Source of the DNA: Verrucomicrobiales bacterium
GTDB lineage: Bacteria; Verrucomicrobiota; Verrucomicrobiia; Verrucomicrobiales; DEV007
Assembly: GCA_030730365.1 (NCBI GenBank)
Contig: JANQVJ010000075.1
Coordinates: forward strand, 1-44,778
Reading direction: 5' to 3'
DNA length: 44,778 bases
Shown: one piece after another, positions 8,346 to 15,493 of the stretch
Numbering within the stretch: position 1 is the first letter of the stretch
Layout: the number at the start of each line of letters is the position of its first letter
Program-made: the position numbers and the translations under genes
The notes under the pieces: model-generated
What the model was told of the DNA's origin: nothing
What the model saw: only the letters and a program-made list of their open reading frames with translations
Database searches by the model: none

Positions 8346-9482
8346 TTACTGAAAATCGACTGCAGAGCGAAGGATTCCAACATACCAGAACCAGACCACC
8401 GGTCCGGTGAAGATCCAGAGGAAAGCGGCGAGAGCGAGGTAGGGACCGAAGGGCAGCGGCCTTCCCCACTGCTCGCCGAGAATGAGCTTCTGAACGAGCC
8501 CTGCGATCGCCCCGATGATACAGGCGGCGAAGATAGTGAAAACAGCAGCCTCCCAGCCGAGAAAGGCCCCGATCATGGCCATGAACTTCACGTCGCCGAA
8601 GCCCATCGCCTCGCGCGGGACAACGGCGGAAGTGATCTTTCCGGTGACTTTCTTCACCGTATCAAGCTCGACACGCTCGCCGTCCACTTCGAGCCCGTCG
8701 CCGAGGACGCGGAAACGATCTTTGAACTCCTGCTTTTCTCCATCGAAGAAGAGCTCGAGTGCCTCCATTTCAAGCCGATCCCATTTGCGGAAAAAGACAT
8801 CCCCCCACTCATACTCGTGCTCGCCGAGACGGATAATGATGGGAGCCTCCTCGCCACCGGGTTGCGAGATTTCAAAATCGGTCGGCCCGCCGAAGTCATG
8901 TTTGATCTTGCCGAAGAACATCTTGCCCATCAGGACGATGAGCCAGAGGAGGGTAAAACCAGCCGCCGCGCCGATAAGGCCCTCGACACCGCCCTTCCAC
9001 CAAATCGTCTCACCATGCAGCGCAGGGATTGCAAAACTCGCCACGAGTCCGGCGACAGTTCCGCCTATCGTAATGGAGTCAGGGATGATGAAATGATCAA
9101 TGTCGATGAAAGTCGCCGAGATCAGTAGCGCAGTGACGACCCAGAGCGCGACCACCCCGGGGAGGCCTACGGCAGTGATCCCATGATGCCAGATCGCGAG
9201 GAAACAGATCGCCGTAAGAAGCTCGACGAGGAAGTAGCGGAAGGCGATCGGCGACTTGCACCACTTGCATTTCCCTCTGAGCATCAGCCAGGTCACCAGC
9301 GGGATGTTGAGGTGGATGGGGATCTGCCTCTTGCAGCTTGGGCAAAAAGAGCGCTTAGGCTCATTCACGCTGAGACCATTCGGAATCCGGTAGATCACGA
9401 CGTTCAAAAACGACCCGATGCAGGCTCCCATCGCGAAGGCGACGGCAGGGAGAAAAAACTCGAAAATGAACGGCGGTGACAT
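8346..9482 (-). CDS. pilD: Type IV prepilin peptidase / N-methyltransferase with large cytoplasmic insert
   Basis: A 378-residue A24 aspartic peptidase that processes type IV prepilins and pseudopilins at the inner membrane and N-methylates them. The N-terminal methylase domain has the CxxC pairs Cys47/Cys50 and Cys72/Cys75. The peptidase motifs are TFIDIDHFIIPD (aspartates 127/129) and GFGDVK (Asp297). The protein is about 100 residues longer than usual because of a charged, soluble-looking insert at about residues 193-288, rich in Glu, Lys and Phe, just before the second catalytic aspartate. Several hydrophobic segments flank it. It appears to head a tandem with mtnA and lipA. A perfect 9-bp inverted repeat abuts the start codon and may affect translation. 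Confidence 0.95.
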   Translation of the reverse strand: MSPPFIFEFFLPAVAFAMGACIGSFLNVVIYRIPNGLSVNEPKRSFCPSCKRQIPIHLNIPLVTWLMLRGKCKWCKSPIAFRYFLVELLTAICFLAIWHHGITAVGLPGVVALWVVTALLISATFIDIDHFIIPDSITIGGTVAGLVASFAIPALHGETIWWKGGVEGLIGAAAGFTLLWLIVLMGKMFFGKIKHDFGGPTDFEISQPGGEEAPIIIRLGEHEYEWGDVFFRKWDRLEMEALELFFDGEKQEFKDRFRVLGDGLEVDGERVELDTVKKVTGKITSAVVPREAMGFGDVKFMAMIGAFLGWEAAVFTIFAACIIGAIAGLVQKLILGEQWGRPLPFGPYLALAAFLWIFTGPVVWFWYVGILRSAVDFQ

Positions 9483-9511
9483 AAGCGAAAACCCATCTGG
9501 AGTTTCGCTTA
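9482..9511 (-). promoter_or_regulatory. Perfect inverted repeat at the prepilin peptidase start codon
   Basis: TAAGCGAAA (9482-9490) and TTTCGCTTA (9503-9511) form a perfect 9-bp inverted repeat with a 12-base spacer. The left arm ends on the first base of the ATG. In the minus-strand mRNA this would be a hairpin directly before the start codon, where the ribosome binds. On DNA it could equally be a repressor operator. Confidence 0.5.
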
Positions 9512-9654
9512 AGAAAGCTGAAGCGTCTAGTTCTTATAAAAAACCAGAGTGCTCAAACACTCCCGTGAATTAGTCTCGATCATAGGCAGCGAAAGCGTTG
9601 TCGTCGGAAAAAGATGCGCTTGCCCGGACTCGTTTCCCTGAATAGCCTGTCTCC

Positions 9655-10461
9655 ATGCTACGCCCCCGCAAGAAATACACCGTCTACGAACTGCAGCAGC
9701 TCAAAGGCAAACGCGTCCTCACCCACATCCACGTGAAGTCGCCCGAGGAAGCCGCCGCTGCGGAACTCGCCGGCGTCGATCTGATGAGTTGCAGTTTTGA
9801 TTCGCCCGAGGCGCAGGCTCGCTTGCCTCTCCTCGTCGCCGCGGCGCCGAACAGCTTCCTCTCTTGCGCGACTCCGCACGGGTTAGCCTCGACTGAAGAG
9901 GCGATCCGGATCGGGTTCCGCGCTCTCGATCTCGGTGCCAGCTCGGTCTACTGCTCAGCCAGTCCCTACATCATCGAAGCGATGGCCCGCGAGGGTATTC
10001 CCGTGGTCGGTCACCTTGGGCTCGTCCCTCGTCACTTTACCTGGACGAACTACCGCGCCATTGGAAAAACCGCCGCCGAGGCGACGCAGCTTTACACCAA
10101 AATGAAGGAACTCGAGAGTGCCGGTGCCTACGCCGCCGAGCTCGAAGTCGTGCCGCACGAGCTCGCGGCCTTCCTTTCCGCAAAAACCTCGCTCCTGCTC
10201 ATGTCGCTGGGGTCGGGCAGCGGGTGCGACACCCAGTTCCTTTTTTCCGACGACATCCTCGGCGAATACGACGAGCGACTCCCCCGCCACGCGAAAGCCT
10301 ACCGGAATTTCCTCGCCGAATACCGCCGTCTTCAGGAGGAACGGATCGCCGCCTTCAGCGAATACATCAGCGAAGTCAAAGACGGTAGCTTTCCCGCAGA
10401 TCAAAATCTCATCTCGATGGACCCCGCTGAATTCGCGGCCTTTCGCAATTTGATCGACTGA
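9655..10461 (+). CDS. Ketopantoate hydroxymethyltransferase (PanB)-like protein, divergent
   Basis: A 268-residue protein of the PanB fold (PEP mutase/KPHMT superfamily). Family hallmarks are the N-terminal YTVYELQQLKGK, VVGHLGLVPRH (His120) and LEVVPHELA (Glu164), and a C-terminal SFPADQN resembling the FP-x-x-x-x tail of PanB. However, the loop that supplies the first metal ligand in true PanB (VGDS) reads DLMSCSFDS here, and the second ligand region (D-x-PF) reads SFLSCAT. The substrate lysine region also differs. If these hand alignments are right, the Mg2+ site is altered and the protein may not make ketopantoate. It is monocistronic and divergent from pilD. Alternatives are a lyase or mutase of the same superfamily. 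Confidence 0.75.
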   Translation: MLRPRKKYTVYELQQLKGKRVLTHIHVKSPEEAAAAELAGVDLMSCSFDSPEAQARLPLLVAAAPNSFLSCATPHGLASTEEAIRIGFRALDLGASSVYCSASPYIIEAMAREGIPVVGHLGLVPRHFTWTNYRAIGKTAAEATQLYTKMKELESAGAYAAELEVVPHELAAFLSAKTSLLLMSLGSGSGCDTQFLFSDDILGEYDERLPRHAKAYRNFLAEYRRLQEERIAAFSEYISEVKDGSFPADQNLISMDPAEFAAFRNLID

Positions 10462-10470
10462 GCGTAGCGA

Positions 10471-11370
10471 TCACTCGGGCTTGGTTGCGTCGGGCACGGC
10501 GACCGCAGCCCCGGGTTTTGGCTCCGCCCTCGGCTCGTCTTCTCTCGTCCCTTCCGGCTTGGAGCCGTCCTTGCGATCCTCGCCCGGGAGCTTCTTACGG
10601 ATCTCGGCAATGGAGGGATCAATGCGTTCCATCTCGTCTATCGTGATCTTGCGGAGCTTGCGATGGGCCTCGAGCCGCTTGCGCCGGAGCACCTCGTCCT
10701 CTTCCCGTATCTTCTCGAGTTCGGAGCGGGCCGCCTTCACCACCTCAGAGTCGAGCGCAGCCGCCTCGGCCCGGCGGAATTTGTCCCTCGCCTCGGGCGG
10801 CAGGTTGTCGAGAAAACCCGGAGGTTTGATCTGGTCATCAAAGCCACGGCGCGGTCCCGAGCCTCCTTTTTCCTGCGATCCCGAGCCTCCTTTTTCCAGC
10901 GGTCCCGGAGCATGCAGTGGCGGCAAAACCCCTTTCCCTCCCTGCCCTATCGCCAGAGGTGGACGCCCCCAAATGTGCTCGTGAGCCATCCCGCTGTTTG
11001 ACCGCTGGATCCTCGTCATGACCTCGGCGACAGACGGGTCGACGCGGCTCACGGCGGCCGTGATCGACTCCTGATACGCATCGCCGGCCTGTTTCACCTC
11101 TTCACGGGCGCTGATCACGGCGGGGTCGGTCCACACATCGCGCAGCGCCTGCCTCAGTTTGTCGCGCTGTTCGTCACTCAAAGACTCCCACACCTCGAGA
11201 CGGGCAGTTTCGCCCTTATCGCGGATTCCCCCATTCTCCTGCGCCTTGTCAGCTCTGCCTTTGCCTTTGTCATCGACTTCCGCATTGTCGCCGAAGACCT
11301 GCCCGGTGACGAGAAGACAAATAGCGAGAGCAAGAGGTCGGAGGATCCGGGAATTAGGGAAGATCATCAT
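10471..11370 (-). CDS. Secreted charged protein with internal duplication, function unknown
   Basis: A 299-residue protein with an N-terminal signal peptide (about residues 1-27, ending near VFG) and a highly charged mature part. Two helical repeats are visible: residues 63-122 (LSDEQRDKLR ... RVDPSVAEVMTRI) and 190-261 (LPPEARDKFR ... RIDPSIAEIRKKL). They are joined by a Gly/Pro-rich linker containing EKGGSG twice, and the C terminus is a Lys/Glu/Pro tail. The helical, DEQR-type pattern recalls Spy/CpxP-like periplasmic proteins, but LTxxQ motifs are not clear. No family is recognised with confidence. It converges on the PanB-like gene with a 9-base gap. Two adjacent ATG codons could start it; the upstream one is used. 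Confidence 0.7.
   Translation of the reverse strand: MMIFPNSRILRPLALAICLLVTGQVFGDNAEVDDKGKGRADKAQENGGIRDKGETARLEVWESLSDEQRDKLRQALRDVWTDPAVISAREEVKQAGDAYQESITAAVSRVDPSVAEVMTRIQRSNSGMAHEHIWGRPPLAIGQGGKGVLPPLHAPGPLEKGGSGSQEKGGSGPRRGFDDQIKPPGFLDNLPPEARDKFRRAEAAALDSEVVKAARSELEKIREEDEVLRRKRLEAHRKLRKITIDEMERIDPSIAEIRKKLPGEDRKDGSKPEGTREDEPRAEPKPGAAVAVPDATKPE
10856..10903. repeat. 24-bp direct tandem repeat inside a coding region
   Basis: Two near-identical 24-base units (10856-10879 and 10880-10903), each beginning CCCGAGCCTCCTTTTTCC, lie in frame within the preceding minus-strand gene. They encode the repeated EKGGSG linker. The length is a multiple of three, so copy number could change without a frameshift. 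Confidence 0.75.
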
Positions 11371-11456
11371 GGTAAGGTCACTTTGATACGGGAAGGAACC
11401 GTGCGCCTCAAGAAAAGTTGCAAGAGAATGTGCAAACGGCCAAGCTTTCGTTACGC

Positions 11457-12173
11457 ATGTCGAAAAACCATTCCCGTCGTCTGCTCATTCTGCCCCTCCT
11501 CACCTTGCTCTCCGTGGCATCTTTGGGTGAGGAAAAATCAGCATCGCCCTCTGGAGCGGACGAGTATCCCGAACTCGTCACCAGAAAGGGTGCAACCTTT
11601 CGTAAAGTCACGATCATGCGGGTAGATGCCGACGCCCTGCTCGTGCGACACGAAGGCGGCATGGCGCGAGTCTCGCTCTTTGACCTCGGCCCCGAACTCC
11701 AGGCTCGCTATGACTTTGATCCCGTCGAGGCTCTGAAACGCTACCGGGCTGACCTCGCCGTCCAGCGCGAGCAGCGACAAACGGCCGTCCTCGAGACCGA
11801 AAAACGCCGCGCCGCCGCGATCCGGGCCGAGGCTCAGCGGGAACAGCTCGAAGTCGCGAAAACCGAGTGGACCCCAGTCGAGGCCGAAGTAATCAAGATC
11901 CAGGATGAGGGCGCTTTACTGCGGGCCAAACGCATCATTCTCGTCCCCACACAAGTCCGCTCCACTCTCGGATTTTTGAACCCCGGACCGCCAAATCGCG
12001 TTCTCGAGCCCTTTTCCGGCCTACCTATCCTGCTCCTGGACCCGCCCGGGACGATGAGGCGGGGAGATAAGTGGAAAGGTTACTTAAATCCCCTCGCCGA
12101 GCGTTTCGTGATTGACCCGAGCACCGGATTGCCGACCATTCCCGCCCACCTCGGTGTCTCCGCCGCCCCCTGA
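11457..12173 (+). CDS. Secreted protein of unknown function with SH3-like N-terminal region
   Basis: A 238-residue protein with a signal peptide (about residues 6-24, LLILPLLTLLSVASLG). Residues 39-90 (KGATFRKVTIMRVDADALLVRHEGGMARVSLFDLGPELQ...) have a beta-rich pattern that I recall from many exported hypothetical proteins of this phylum. A charged, probably helical segment (about 95-140) follows, then a C-terminal part without recognised motifs. The frame extends to a TTG at 11418, but the ATG at 11457 directly precedes the signal peptide. It is divergent from the duplicated charged protein (86 bases between starts) and is followed 53 bases later by the DUF2314 protein. The function is unknown. 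Confidence 0.72.
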   Translation: MSKNHSRRLLILPLLTLLSVASLGEEKSASPSGADEYPELVTRKGATFRKVTIMRVDADALLVRHEGGMARVSLFDLGPELQARYDFDPVEALKRYRADLAVQREQRQTAVLETEKRRAAAIRAEAQREQLEVAKTEWTPVEAEVIKIQDEGALLRAKRIILVPTQVRSTLGFLNPGPPNRVLEPFSGLPILLLDPPGTMRRGDKWKGYLNPLAERFVIDPSTGLPTIPAHLGVSAAP

Positions 12174-12226
12174 CTCGATTCGCCACGGGCCGGGTCCCTC
12201 ATGCCCGGTCTCTCCCGACTCATTTC

Positions 12227-13351
12227 ATGCCGCAACGATTCCAGAAATTCCCCTATCTCTCAGCTGCGATCCTCCTCGTGCCAGTTGCGATGCTCGTGGG
12301 GACAGGCCTCACGGTCTGGGGAGTGGCGGCCCTCTCCCTCGCCCTCGTCTGGTTTGCGATCGAGTTCGTGCGCTGGCTCATGCCGCCGGGCGGACAGCAA
12401 AGAGTCACTGACCATAGCGCCCCGGATGACGGTGGCGAGAAGGTCAACAATCTCATCTCCCTCGTCTTTTTTCTCGACGAACCGCGCGACGCCGATGAAA
12501 TGGGAATACGCGACTGTGTCTCAAGCGCGCTCGGGATACGCTTTCAACCCGGGAATCCCGAAGCCGAGTCCTTCGTAATCCCCTTTTCCCCACCCGAGAA
12601 TCGCCGCGCCGACGACGGAGAGATCCGGCATTTCATGGTGAAAGTCCCCGCCGGGCTTTTTGCCGTGCTCGTCTCGGACCAACCCTACATCGGGAACCCG
12701 AAGCGCTTTGCCCACGCCACGATCCGCGACAAACGCCTCCGCAACGCCGTGGAAAAACATGTCGCCTGGATCTCCGTCGATCTCATGGACGACACGACCG
12801 ACCGCGAGCGCATCGGCGAAGCCTACCGAGTCATCGGCCGCATCCTCTCCGCGATGGGCGGACCCGACTGCCTCGCGATCTACTGCCCCGAACTGCAGCG
12901 TTGCAATGAGTTCGACCCCGGTCTGCTCGAGCGACTCTGCGGGAGCGATCCGGTGAGCCTTTTTAATGAACCTACCTTCGAACCCGTCATCGAGATCTCG
13001 GACAACAACCCGAAGATGGCCGCCGCGGTGAAAGAAGCGATCTCCCGATGGCCCGAATTCGTCAGCGCCTATATCGAAGCGGCCTCCGCGGAAAAGGAGC
13101 GCTTCATCGTCAAGGCCGAGTTCCGCGAGGGCCGGAAGTCAGAATACATGTGGGTTACCGTGCAGGGAATCTCCCCTACCGAAGTGACTGGTATTCTCAT
13201 GAACGACCCGCACGAACTCCTCGACGTGCACCGAGGGGCGACCGTGAGCATCACGATGGACCGGATCAATGACTGGATCTACCCCGGCCCCGACAGCTCG
13301 CACATCGGAGGTTTCACTCTCGATGTGCTCGCCGACAGCAGCGAAGAGTGA
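12227..13351 (+). CDS. Membrane-anchored DUF2314 protein
   Basis: A 374-residue protein. Two hydrophobic segments lie near the N terminus (about residues 10-50), followed by a soluble domain (about 70-250: NNLISLVFFLDEPRDADEMG ... PDCLAIYCPELQ) that recalls DUF4261-type proteins. The C-terminal domain (about 258-365) matches DUF2314: MAAAVKEAISRWPEFVSAYIEA, RFIVKAEF, EYMWVTVQGI, ITMDRINDWIY. DUF2314 has no established biochemical function. The two-domain layout with a membrane anchor suggests a cytoplasmic face role, but this is inference. It lies 53 bases after the previous secreted protein and 12 bases before the convergent oxidoreductase. Confidence 0.82.
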   Translation: MPQRFQKFPYLSAAILLVPVAMLVGTGLTVWGVAALSLALVWFAIEFVRWLMPPGGQQRVTDHSAPDDGGEKVNNLISLVFFLDEPRDADEMGIRDCVSSALGIRFQPGNPEAESFVIPFSPPENRRADDGEIRHFMVKVPAGLFAVLVSDQPYIGNPKRFAHATIRDKRLRNAVEKHVAWISVDLMDDTTDRERIGEAYRVIGRILSAMGGPDCLAIYCPELQRCNEFDPGLLERLCGSDPVSLFNEPTFEPVIEISDNNPKMAAAVKEAISRWPEFVSAYIEAASAEKERFIVKAEFREGRKSEYMWVTVQGISPTEVTGILMNDPHELLDVHRGATVSITMDRINDWIYPGPDSSHIGGFTLDVLADSSEE

Positions 13352-13363
13352 GCGGCTCGGTGA

Positions 13364-14728
13364 TCAGAGCGACCAGCCCTCGCGGTAGCTGTGTTTCACC
13401 AGCTTGTCCGCCATCTCGTTACCCGTGCTCATCGTCTCGGGATTCCAGGTCAGTTCGGTGCCGGCGCCGAGAATGGACCCAATCGTGCCGAGCAGGAGCG
13501 TCTCGGTGAGCGGCACCGCGACATCGAAGTTCGACTTCGCCCGCGACGGATCACCTTTCTGAATTGCCTCGATCCACTCGACATAGTGACCCGGGGAACG
13601 CTCCATCGTCTTGGGCGGAGCGACAAACTTGGCGTGGGCCGCATCGATGATGCTGGGATTGCCGCCATGACTGCCGTGCATCATGTGATGCTCGCTGCCA
13701 ATGTAAACGCAACCGTTGTCGGGGACCTGCTGGTCCGCGATCATCCCTTCGGGACGCGGGATCTTGTACTGGCCGTCGAGCCACTGCAGCTTCACCGGAC
13801 CACGCCCGTCTTTGGCGGCGAATTCGTAATTGATGATGCAGGAGGACGGATGCGAATCTTTTTCTGCCCCGGGCACCTTGCGGTCAGCTTTCTCAACCGA
13901 GACCTTTGTCGGCAGGCCGAGATTCAGCGCCCACATCGGATGATCGATGATGTGCGCTCCCATGTCACCGAGCGCCCCGGTGCCGTAGTCGAGAAACCCG
14001 CGCCATTTGAAAGGCACGATCTGGCTGCTGAAGGGCTTGTCCGCCGCAGGCCCGAGCCAGAGATCCCAGTTCAGCGTCGCGGGTACCGGCTCCCCGGCCG
14101 GACGCACGAGATCCTGCGGCCAAACCGGGCGGTTCGTGCGGCAATAGACCTGCGAGATCTCACCGATCGCGCCGGACTGAATGTATTCGTTCGTGAGTCG
14201 GGCCCCTTCCGCCGCGTGGCCCGTATTTCCCATCTGGGTGCAGACCCCGGCCTTGCGGGCGGCCTCGTGGAGCGCGCGCGCCTCGGAGATCGTGAGGGTG
14301 AGCGGCTTCTCTACGTAGACGTGCTTGCCCATCTTCAGTGCCGCCATCGTTGAGACGGCGTGGAGGTGATCGGGCGTAGAGACGACGACCGCATCGATCT
14401 TGTCGCCTTCCTTTTCCAGCATCTCACGCCAATCCACATAGACCTTGGCTTCAGGGTATTTTTTGTACATCCCATCGGCGCGCGCGCTGTCCACATCACA
14501 GAGGGCGTAGATATTCTGCCCGGCGGCGGCACAGCCGTCGATATTCCCACCGGCACGACCGCCGGCGCCGACAAAGGCGATATTCAGTTTACCGTTCGCG
14601 CCACCCGAGCTCTGCGCTTTCACGAAGCCTGAGAGGATGTTAAGAGAAGCGGTCGCGCCGACAGCAGTGCCGAGGAAACGACGGCGGCTTGTATTAAAAG
14701 ATCCGTTTTGTTGCATGACCGCTGTCAT
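13364..14728 (-). CDS. Tat-exported Gfo/Idh/MocA family oxidoreductase
   Basis: A 454-residue NAD(P)-dependent oxidoreductase. The N terminus has a twin-arginine signal (SRRRFLGTAVGATASLNIL), so the folded, cofactor-loaded protein is probably exported to the periplasm. The Rossmann motif VGAGGRAGG follows, then VEKPLT (the EKP motif whose lysine is catalytic in the family) and GDMGAHIIDHP, carrying the conserved histidine. Exported members are numerous in this phylum and are thought to act on sugars or glycosides; the substrate is unknown. A second in-frame ATG at 14716 would shorten the protein by four residues without affecting the signal. The gene appears monocistronic. Confidence 0.93.
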   Translation of the reverse strand: MTAVMQQNGSFNTSRRRFLGTAVGATASLNILSGFVKAQSSGGANGKLNIAFVGAGGRAGGNIDGCAAAGQNIYALCDVDSARADGMYKKYPEAKVYVDWREMLEKEGDKIDAVVVSTPDHLHAVSTMAALKMGKHVYVEKPLTLTISEARALHEAARKAGVCTQMGNTGHAAEGARLTNEYIQSGAIGEISQVYCRTNRPVWPQDLVRPAGEPVPATLNWDLWLGPAADKPFSSQIVPFKWRGFLDYGTGALGDMGAHIIDHPMWALNLGLPTKVSVEKADRKVPGAEKDSHPSSCIINYEFAAKDGRGPVKLQWLDGQYKIPRPEGMIADQQVPDNGCVYIGSEHHMMHGSHGGNPSIIDAAHAKFVAPPKTMERSPGHYVEWIEAIQKGDPSRAKSNFDVAVPLTETLLLGTIGSILGAGTELTWNPETMSTGNEMADKLVKHSYREGWSL

Positions 14729-15208
14729 AACCTGAAACGGGAGGGGAAGTCAAGCCTGCGGAAAATTTCGAGGGTGGCCGATACCGGTCCATTGCCAACT
14801 ATCGCGGCGAAAGTTGCGCTCAACGAGTCGTCCTCCATTCCAACGAACTCAAAGGCATCATAGCCCTCACCACGATTTCAGAGACGGAAACCCCGTTTAA
14901 GTTCTTCTCTCACTTCGTGTCGGCATGAGCCCGGACTGTATCAGCCTATCTCCCGCCGCGAGCGACGAGCAATTGAATTCCATAAAATCTCCCAACTAAC
15001 TGACGGTGAGAAATCTACAATATAAATTTACATCAAAAAAGACTGGAGAGAACGGCGTGCAGTGAGGTCAACTGGCGTAGCTTCCCTCCCCTTCGCGCTT
15101 CAGAATGGGCCGAATTTTACTCCGATGGCGACATAGGGCGAGCCTCCTTTGCAGCGGGGCAACAGGACGCCCTGAAAGATCCCCCGCCCCGTCTCCGTAT
15201 CGTCGCCC
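14729..15208. other. Intergenic region without a supported gene
   Basis: About 480 bases lie between the divergent oxidoreductase and ferredoxin genes. The stretch near 14975-15050 is much more AT-rich than the surroundings and is the likeliest promoter area, but I could not place a convincing -35/-10 pair. No RNA gene or conserved ORF is evident. Confidence 0.5.
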
Positions 15209-15493
15209 ATGGCAAATCACCACGACCGATACCCTGACAATGTCCCCGGACTCTACTACGTCGATGACCAGTGCATCGACTGCGACCTCTGCCGCGAGCG
15301 GATGCCTGACATCTTCCTGCGCAACGAACGCGGGGGTCACTCCTACGTAAGACGCCAGCCCGTCGGCGCGGCGGAGATCGCGGCCTGTGAGGAGGCCTTG
15401 GAAAGCTGTCCGGCCGAGGCGATTGGGAATGATGGCGCCTCGACAGAGCATCCCGCCCTCGCAGAAACCGGCTACAGCGTTGCGGTTGCCTAA
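15209..15493 (+). CDS. Small 4Fe-4S ferredoxin
   Basis: A 94-residue ferredoxin of the single-cluster (Fer4_13-like) type. Cys22, Cys25 and Cys28 (CIDCDLC) plus Cys67-Pro68 (SCPAEAI) supply the four ligands of one 4Fe-4S cluster. Cys60 is a fifth cysteine that could form a disulfide, as in some one-cluster ferredoxins. It should be a cytoplasmic one-electron carrier. No partner oxidoreductase is adjacent, and the stop overlaps by four bases that of the convergent DUF1501 gene. The ATG at 15209 has no visible Shine-Dalgarno sequence. The final 20 residues are an Ala/Glu/Val-rich tail outside the domain. Confidence 0.9.
   Translation: MANHHDRYPDNVPGLYYVDDQCIDCDLCRERMPDIFLRNERGGHSYVRRQPVGAAEIAACEEALESCPAEAIGNDGASTEHPALAETGYSVAVA

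Noticed and set aside
7611-9128. A 505-codon open frame on the plus strand opposite mtnA and the prepilin peptidase
   Set aside because: It runs antisense across two genes with full catalytic motifs; its translation is highly charged and matches no family. GC-rich codon use produces such frames.
10856-10903. The tandem repeat as a CRISPR-like array
   Set aside because: There are only two adjacent units without spacers, and they are in frame inside a gene.
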